17,755 nt of DNA from Nitrospiraceae bacterium (GTDB taxonomy: Bacteria; Nitrospirota; Nitrospiria; Nitrospirales; Nitrospiraceae), in the NCBI GenBank assembly GCA_011391455.1, contig JAABQN010000009.1, forward strand, positions 1 through 17,755. The letters run 5' to 3'. This document shows positions 1-6,400 of the stretch, piece after piece. The notes under the pieces are model-generated. The model did no database searches. It was not told where the DNA came from and saw only the letters and a program-made list of their open reading frames with translations. The position numbers and the translations under genes are program-made. The number at the start of each line of letters is the position of its first letter. Positions within the stretch are counted from its first letter, which is position 1.

Positions 1-90
1 TTGACCCTTCAAAGCTTGCTTTCTTTCCACTCTTGGCAGGGGGCACCCATGTTGGTCTACGTGCGGCCGTCGAACGAGGCCCTTCTCAGG

Positions 91-250
91 GCGCGCGTTC
101 CGGGAGCACAGGACCAGCATGGGTACTCCCTGCCTATCCTTTTCACCGTGCGCGTTCTGCGAGCAAGAAGGGCACCTGGTCACTCCCTCCTCATCCTTCC
201 GAGGCCGCGCGTTGCGCGAGCAAGGAGAGCATCTCAGTCGCCCCTGCCTT
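91..250. repeat. 57-bp direct tandem repeat, about 2.8 units
   Basis: Three imperfect units share the core CGCGTTnnGnGAGCA. The CGCGTT anchors fall at 94, 151 and 208, an exact 57-bp period. The units also share a CACTCCCTCC/TACTCCCTGC-like block and an ATCCTT block. In the third unit the core forms a small perfect hairpin (CGCGC-GTT-GCGCG, 206-218). A weaker relative of the core may sit at 61-75. The array lies directly beyond the stop codon of the minus-strand Ig-like gene. Open frames across it only echo the 19-codon period and are not credible genes. Positions 1-90 hold nothing else I can name. It could be a dispersed intergenic repeat family, but one window cannot show that. Confidence 0.75.
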
Positions 251-1312
251 TTAGGGTTCAACAACCACATCGACAAACGCCGGCGCGCTATCCGCCCCCT
301 TCTTATCCGTCACCCTCAGCTTAAACCGGTATGTCCGTTTTTCCGATACGGTCGGCGCAAGGAACGATGCTTCGGCGTTATCCACGTCCAGCATCGCGAT
401 CTTGTTGCCCCGTACCTGGCTCCAGGAATAATAGAGTGCCTCACCTTCCGCATCGCGGCTTTTCAATCCGCTCAGCTTCACCTTCGACCCAGCCTTCACG
501 GTCTTGTTCATTCCTGCGTCGGCGATCGGCGGTTCATTTGGTTCGTCATTGACGTTCACCTCTACGTCGAGCTGAGCCTGCTTGCCGCGATTCGTGACTG
601 TGAGCGTGGCTTTGCCGTTTCCGGCAATCTGCACTAGGCCATCCTTCAAGACCTTGATGACCCGGTCATTGGAGGACTTGTAACTGGTGCCGCTGGCCGG
701 TGTGCTGATTCGGCGGGTCACGCCATCGGTGAATTCGCCTGCGACCGGTAGTTCGAAAATCTTGCCCAGGGAGTCTACGTGGCCGAATGCAGAGGATTGG
801 CCGGCGCGTCCGAGTTGCAAGGGCTTGTCGGTTTCAAAGTCGATGGTGGTGAGGGTAGCGGCAGGTTCGACTTGTACGACAATTTCGTCGAAGACGGATC
901 TGGTGCTTAAGCGCCCACGAGAAATTTCTGCGACCGCCAGCAAACGCATCGGCCCGATGCCGTCTTTCGGGACCCGCAGCGGGCCGCCGAAGGCCGGATC
1001 ATGGTCGGCGCGTGTGATCAACGCGACGGGCGCAACGATCGATCCGGTGGCTGTGGCGTCCTCCTGCTCTACCAGGGTGTCATCCTGTTCGCCATACCAA
1101 TAGTAGCGGACTTGGATGATGCCGGAATCTTTTCCGAGGTCCACGTTGGTTGTGACGGTTTTTCCCGCTGTTAGCTTCGCCCCTTCCGCCGGTTCGACGA
1201 TTTTCAACGCTAGAACCGGTTGGGCTGCGAGAATGAGGTAAGCTGCCAATACGAACAGACCGAGGCGTCGACACCTCGTTTGACGTTTGACGTTTAACGT
1301 TTCACGCTTCAC
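251..1312 (-). CDS. Exported protein with Ig-like (Big_2-type) and PKD-like domains
   Basis: The GTG start at 1312-1310 gives 353 aa. It is chosen because AAGAGGT lies just upstream and an export signal follows (basic n-region, then LGLFVLAAYLILAAQPVLA, cleavage before LKIV). The frame stays open upstream to 1576, but that part lies inside the neighbouring transporter gene and looks non-coding. Visible parts are an N-terminal Ig-like stretch opening with EPAEGAKLTAGK, a middle Big_2-like segment (SSNDRVIKVLKDGLVQIAG), and a C-terminal PKD-like domain (PPIADAGMNKTVKAGSKVKL to the end). No catalytic motif is seen, so it is probably an envelope adhesion or structural protein. Its start is only 2 bp from the transporter stop and its ribosome binding site overlaps that stop, so the two genes should be co-transcribed and translationally coupled. 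The first 13 codons are made from a heptanucleotide repeat. Confidence 0.8.
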   Translation of the reverse strand: MKRETLNVKRQTRCRRLGLFVLAAYLILAAQPVLALKIVEPAEGAKLTAGKTVTTNVDLGKDSGIIQVRYYWYGEQDDTLVEQEDATATGSIVAPVALITRADHDPAFGGPLRVPKDGIGPMRLLAVAEISRGRLSTRSVFDEIVVQVEPAATLTTIDFETDKPLQLGRAGQSSAFGHVDSLGKIFELPVAGEFTDGVTRRISTPASGTSYKSSNDRVIKVLKDGLVQIAGNGKATLTVTNRGKQAQLDVEVNVNDEPNEPPIADAGMNKTVKAGSKVKLSGLKSRDAEGEALYYSWSQVRGNKIAMLDVDNAEASFLAPTVSEKRTYRFKLRVTDKKGADSAPAFVDVVVEP

Positions 1313-1317
1313 GGTTA
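1276..1317. repeat. Heptanucleotide tandem repeat (ACGTTTN)6 spanning a start codon
   Basis: Six 7-bp units follow one another from 1276: TCGTTTG, ACGTTTG, ACGTTTA, ACGTTTC, ACGCTTC, ACGGTTA. On the minus strand the array encodes the first codons of the Ig-like/PKD protein, its GTG start (1312-1310), its ribosome binding site and the stop codon of the upstream transporter. Seven is not a multiple of three, so gain or loss of a unit inside the reading frame would break that frame. The units have already diverged, which lowers the slippage rate. Confidence 0.7.
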
Positions 1318-3135
1318 CCTCTTGAGGTGGAAGGGGACATCGGTCAGGATGACTCGCTCTTTGAACAGCAGCGCTGTCTTGAGGAGCAGCGCGCGTTGGT
1401 TGTGCAGGATGCCCTGCCACCAATGGGCGGGCAGAATCTCCGGGATCACGACGGTCACCCAGGTATCCGGCTCCTTTTTCAAGAGCTCCTCGACGTAGTC
1501 GAGGAAGGAGCTCAAGACAGAACGATATGGGCAGGGTAACACCGACAACCGGACACCACAGCCCCATTGGGCCCACTGGATTTGTATGCGCGCCGTGGAT
1601 TCTGCATCCACATCCACCATCACCGCCTGAATCTCTCCGGGACGGCTGCGTGCGTAATCGACCGCGCGAATGACCGCTTGATTGACGCCGTTGATGGGAA
1701 TGACGACGACATTGCGTCGTGGAAGCGGGGGGCGGTGATCACGCGTGAGCGCGATCTGTTCAGTGACGGCCTTGTAGTGCGAGCGGATCGAACGGAACAT
1801 AAAGACCAATAGAATAATGAGAAGAAAGACGATCCATGCGCCATGTGTAAATTTGGTGCTGGAAATGATGATGATACCGCCGCCGGTCGTGACGGCGCCT
1901 ACGCCGTTCACGATCAGTTTCGTTTGCCAATGGGGTCCCTTCTTGGTCAGCCATCGGCGCACCATGCCGGTTTGGGACAGGGTGAAGGAGATGAACACGC
2001 CGACGGCGTAGAGCGGGATCAAGGCGTGCGTGTCGCCGTGAAAGAGGACCAGAAGGAAACAGGCGATGATCCCTAAAACGATGATCCCGTTCGAGAACAC
2101 CAAGCGGTCGCCGAAGGTCGCCATCTGGCGAGGCATGTAGCCGTCGCGCGCCAGGATCGAAGCAAGCTGGGGAAAGGCGGCGAAGGCGCTGTTGGCGGCA
2201 AGAATTAACAGCAGCATCGTTCCAGCCTGGATCGAGTAGTATAGAGCTCCGCTACCAAATGTAATACGGGCTAATTGAGAAACGATTGTCTCGTCCGTTT
2301 TGGGCTGGATCCCACCGTGGGAAGCCAGAAAGGTGATACCCATAAATAGCGATGCCAGAATCAGCGACATCCAAATCATGGTGGCCGAAGCATTCTTGGA
2401 TTCCGGCGGGCGGAAGGCTTTCACGCTGTTCGAGACGACTTCCATTCCGGTCACGGCTGTACAGCCGGCTGCGACTGATCTAAGGATCAAAAATATCGTC
2501 AACTCTTCGACCGCTGTCCGGTGGTCTGGCGAGAACGAATCAGCTTGTCCGAACAGAGTCTGGATGATTCCGACCCCTACCATCACTCCGATGACGCCGA
2601 TGCCAAAGAAGGTGGGGACGGCGAAGAATTTCCCCGATTCCCTCACGCCGCGCAGATTGATGACGATAATAAAGATGATGGCGGCAAGCCCGAGGGCTAC
2701 GCGATACTCGAACAAGCTCGGTACGGCCGAGGTCAGGGCCGCGATGCCTGCCGCCACGCTGACGGCCACCGTGAGGACATAGTCGATCATCAACGCTGCC
2801 GCGCCGATCAGCGACGGCTGCACCCCCAAATTATTGCGGGCGACGACATAGGCTCCGCCACCCTCCGGGTATTCGTAAATGATTTGGCGATAGGAAAGGG
2901 TCAGGGCGACGATGAGAAACAAAATCGCAAGGCTGACAGGAATGGACCAGGCAATGGCGGCTGTTCCAGCAAGGACCAGCACCAACAAGATTTCTTCTGT
3001 GGCATAGGCTACGGATGAGATTGAGTTGGAGGAAAGGATCGCAAGCGCGATAGTTTTCGACAACCGTTCGTGGACTAACTGAGTGCTCTTGAGTGGATCG
3101 CCCACCAACCAACGCTTCAGAGGCATAGCCGCCAT
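1315..3135 (-). CDS. APC-superfamily permease, KimA/YdaO-type (probable K+ importer)
   Basis: The product has 606 aa, the usual length for the KimA/YdaO branch of the APC superfamily (proton-coupled K+ import in Bacillus and Listeria). About 12 membrane segments fill residues 25-450, and a soluble cytoplasmic C-terminal domain fills about 450-606. Family hallmarks are LSYRQIIYEYPEGGGAY (80-96), TGMEVVSNSVKAFRPPESKN (from 229) and LIPLYAVGVFISFTLSQTGM. By my recollection of KimA, the cation-site residues correspond to Y44, Y119, T122, S126 and T229, with coupling Glu at E232; all are present. The first-helix Asp (KimA D36) is N37 here (codon AAC), which could alter ion selectivity or affinity. 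Many databases would call this simply an amino acid permease. No strong Shine-Dalgarno precedes the ATG at 3135, and no ydaO-type riboswitch is visible upstream. The gene is followed 2 bp later by the exported Ig-like protein. Confidence 0.88.
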   Translation of the reverse strand: MAAMPLKRWLVGDPLKSTQLVHERLSKTIALAILSSNSISSVAYATEEILLVLVLAGTAAIAWSIPVSLAILFLIVALTLSYRQIIYEYPEGGGAYVVARNNLGVQPSLIGAAALMIDYVLTVAVSVAAGIAALTSAVPSLFEYRVALGLAAIIFIIVINLRGVRESGKFFAVPTFFGIGVIGVMVGVGIIQTLFGQADSFSPDHRTAVEELTIFLILRSVAAGCTAVTGMEVVSNSVKAFRPPESKNASATMIWMSLILASLFMGITFLASHGGIQPKTDETIVSQLARITFGSGALYYSIQAGTMLLLILAANSAFAAFPQLASILARDGYMPRQMATFGDRLVFSNGIIVLGIIACFLLVLFHGDTHALIPLYAVGVFISFTLSQTGMVRRWLTKKGPHWQTKLIVNGVGAVTTGGGIIIISSTKFTHGAWIVFLLIILLVFMFRSIRSHYKAVTEQIALTRDHRPPLPRRNVVVIPINGVNQAVIRAVDYARSRPGEIQAVMVDVDAESTARIQIQWAQWGCGVRLSVLPCPYRSVLSSFLDYVEELLKKEPDTWVTVVIPEILPAHWWQGILHNQRALLLKTALLFKERVILTDVPFHLKR

Positions 3136-3282
3136 TATCGCACAGAAGCGGAGGGGCGCGCATTGAAGAAGAAACTCTCAGACCTCAGAGGTTGGATGCC
3201 GCATGCGTCTATGCGGTGCGGGACTTAGCTCGAGCGGAAGGGCGGGCCGTATCAGCAACAGCAAGAGGCTATGCGGGGGGGG

Positions 3283-3311
3283 TTGACAGCATATGTGAAG
3301 TTCAGTATCTT
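3283..3311 (+). promoter_or_regulatory. Sigma70-type promoter for MCO1
   Basis: A perfect -35 box TTGACA (3283-3288), a 17-bp spacer and a -10-like TATCTT (3306-3311, 4 of 6 matches) face the multicopper oxidase gene. Transcription would start near 3318. The G8 tract directly upstream and the C8 tract directly downstream are both short homopolymers that could vary in length. Confidence 0.6.
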
Positions 3312-3441
3312 CCGCCTACTTATTGAAGAAGCCCCCCCCTTTCTTAGATCATCGGGGCGGTTTGATATGCCCGCAAATCATTTCTAAACCTGAGATTTTC
3401 GTATCGATTTAGATAGGCGAGTGGCTTTTTACCACCATTTT

Positions 3442-3448
3442 AAGGAGG
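3442..3448 (+). promoter_or_regulatory. Ribosome binding site of MCO1
   Basis: AAGGAGG lies 7 nt before the ATG at 3456 and fixes the start. The same extended AAGGAGGCCG string with the same 7-nt spacing precedes the genes at 13109 and 15512. Confidence 0.85.
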
Positions 3449-3455
3449 CCGGTCC

Positions 3456-6400
3456 ATGTTCATACACAAGCTACGGGGTTGCGTGCTTACCCGCATGCTC
3501 GGCGCGATAGCGGCGATAGCCCTCATCGGGGTACCGCTCGCATCTGCAGAGAATCCCTCAAAGCCTGGACAGACGCCGTCGCAGCACGTCGCGATGAACC
3601 ATCAGTTGCCTGGTTGGGCGGAGAAACTCAAAGGTCAGACGATCGTCGAGGATGCGATGGGCGGCAAGCCCGATCGATCCGCGAAAGTTGAACAGCAGCA
3701 TCAGCGGATCATGGAGCATATGGCCCAGGATCCCCAGGTGCAGGGTGTCAATACCGGCATGTACAACACTTCTGCCATGATGCATCAATATGGTGCAGGC
3801 GGGCAGGATCTGCTCCTCGTGTCCGATCCTCGAGTGGAACCGGTGGCGCTGACAGGCGGTGGGAAATGTCCAGTCACGGCTCCGGTAAAGCAGTACAACG
3901 TGTCTGCGGTCAACGTCGAGATCACGCTGAATCAGTGGCTCGATTTCTATCCCGGCTATATGTATGTGCTGGATGAGAATCTCGACAAGGTGCGTGCGGA
4001 GGAAGCCAAGAACAAGGAAGCCCGCGATAAGGAAGGATTCGATCCCGGCGCCATTATCCCAGGAGTGCAGGCCCAGTGGATTCAGCCTTTGACGATCCGC
4101 GCCAACCAGGGCGATTGCGTCAAGATCAAGCTCTCGAACAAGCTGGAAGAGGGCAGCGGGCCGGTCAGTCTGCATATTCATGGGTCGAGCATGGTGGTGA
4201 GCGCCACGGGCGCGGCAGCGACGACGACCAACACCGACTCCATCGTCGAAGAAAAGAAGACCGGCGAGTTCGAGTGGTACATCCATCCGAACACCCAGGA
4301 AGGCGTCCGCCAATTCCATACCTACAGCCAGGACCGTGAGCTGACGGTGATGGGTATGTTCGGGTCCTTCGTGGTCGAGCCACGCGGTTCGTCCTATTGG
4401 GAAGCGCTCGGCAGCGGTGACGCAACCCCAGCCTCCAGTGGCTGGCAGGTTATGATCAAGAACGGGACTGGTCCTGACTTTCGGGAATTCGTGCTCTATT
4501 ACCACGAGGTCGGTGACGAAGCGTTCCGTCCGCTGAACAAGAAAGGCGATTTTCTCCCGCAGCGTGATCCCTTGACCGATGCTTATCGTCCGGGTGGCCG
4601 CGCGATCAACTATCGTAGCGAGCCGTTCGGCATCAACAATATGCATGTGCAACACGAGTATTTCGGGTTCGAAGACGAGTCTATGGGCTATAGTTCCTAT
4701 ACGTTCGGCGATCCCTCCCCGACGATTCCCCGTTCCTACATTGGCGATCCAGCCAAGTTCCGTCTGGTCCACGGTGGATCTGAAGTGTTCCACTCGCACC
4801 ATCCCCACGGTGGAACCATCCGGTGGCCGCGCAACCCGCGGGCGATCGACGACATGAACCTCTGGGCGACCGCCGTGAACGGGCCGGTGAAGTATCCCGT
4901 GATTCGTACCAAGACGGACCGGGTCGACGTCGAAGTCATCGGGCCTTCCGAGGCTCTTGACCTGGAAACAGAGTGCGGTTCCGGTCTCTGTCAGCAGTTG
5001 GCCGGCGACTTTCTCTTTCACTGCCACGTCGCGCACCATTATGTGGCGGGCATGTGGGGCTATTGGCGGGTGTACAACACGATCCAGCAGGGGGATCTCC
5101 GGAACGACGTGATGCCGGATCTCCGTGAGTTGCCGGATCGCAAGGGCCGGATCAAAACTCCGATCTCGTCTGACAAGTTGGTCGGTCAGACCGTCGATTG
5201 GTTCGGCAAACAATTTACGATTACCGACAAGGGCAAAAGCAACTGGAATACGAACCCGGCCATCGTTACGGTGAAGGATTGGGTCACGATGCAGTTGCCG
5301 ACGATGGGCAAGCCCGGGCACAAGGACGATGAGAAGGGTCAGATTATTTCCTATGACGCGACGGTGTTGGATTGGGCCTGGGACGGCAATCGTGCGATGA
5401 GCGAGAAGGAGAGCACAATCGACAATCCAAAGTACAAGTCCACTCATCCTGGCAAACGGCATCCGATTATGTTTGAGTCCATGACGGGTAAAGTGGCTTG
5501 GCCGCATCTGACGCCGCATTTTGGCAAGCGCGTGATGTTCTCCCCGAACCATTCCGGTGCGCCGTGGCTGGAGATGATCCGTCGGGATGCAAATGGGGAA
5601 GAGAGCACCGAACCGGCGAAGCCCGGTGAGAACGGCGTATGGAGCCTCTGTCCCGAGAATGCGGGGCGGAAGGACTACAATGTCCACTTCATCAAGTTGC
5701 CGATCAAGATCGCCAAGGCTCAGGGCAAGGAACCAGCGGTGGTCGATCCGAACGGATTGATCTATGTGCTTCATGAAGAAGAGGCGGCCATCCGTGCGAA
5801 TGATGACCTGAAGTATCCTTTGGTTGTCCGCGGCAACATTTACGATTGCCTGGACTGGACCTTGACCAGCGAGTGGGACGACGACGACTACACGAACTTC
5901 CAGTCGTCGAAGATCAACACCCACTGGCACTTTTTGCAGTTTGATAACCAATCCTCGGACGGCGTGATCACCGGTTTCTCCTATGAGCAGTCGGTGCGCC
6001 CATTCACGATGTTGGAGAAGAAGAACAAGAAGGGGCTGCCGGCTCCGATGAACACGGTGTTGACTGCGTCGGCGAAGAAGGGCGCAGCCTCGATCTCGGT
6101 CAAGAATGCGGGCCAATACCATGTCGGCACGCTGATCCTCGTCGGCGCCGACAATGTGAAGGGTAACGAAATCTCACGGATTAAAGGGATTAGCGGCAAC
6201 ACGATCACCTTAAGCAAGGGATTGAAGAACGATCACCCGGCGAATGACATCGTGACGGTGGAGTTCGTCCGTCAGCGGTTCTGGGTCGATGCGGACGTGG
6301 GAACCGTGTTCTGGCACGACCATGCATTCGGTGCGACCACGTGGCCGCATGGCGGGTTCGGGACCTTTATTGCAGAGCCGGTCGGATCGACCTATCATGA

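Larger units (their letters stand above)
3136..3455. other. Divergent intergenic region between transporter and MCO1
   Basis: This 320-bp region has no gene. It holds a small perfect hairpin, CCGCAT-gcgtct-ATGCGG (3199-3216), and a sigma70-type promoter facing MCO1 (3283-3311). A run of eight G (3275-3282) abuts the -35 box, and a run of eight C (3332-3339) falls in the expected early 5' leader. About 140 nt of leader precede the MCO1 start. I could not see a convincing promoter for the minus-strand transporter. Confidence 0.6.

Noticed and set aside
91..250. CRISPR array
   Set aside because: Only about three units, with imperfect repeats that are alike over the whole 57 bp, so there is no repeat/unique-spacer pattern and no cas gene.
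1..324. Open frames across the left edge
   Set aside because: They track the 57-bp repeat (19-codon period), overlap the Ig-like gene end and have no ribosome binding site or domain.
3136..3300. c-di-AMP (ydaO) riboswitch before the KimA-like gene
   Set aside because: The leader is short and shows none of the conserved blocks I associate with that riboswitch.
3275..3339. G8/C8 pair as an RNA hairpin
   Set aside because: The G tract lies upstream of the -35 box, so it would not be in the transcript with the C tract.
3558..6122. 854-codon open frame antisense to MCO1
   Set aside because: It is long only because of GC-biased codon positions. The product is Arg/His/Leu-rich without domains or an export signal, and it runs opposite a gene with intact copper motifs, a ribosome binding site and a terminator.
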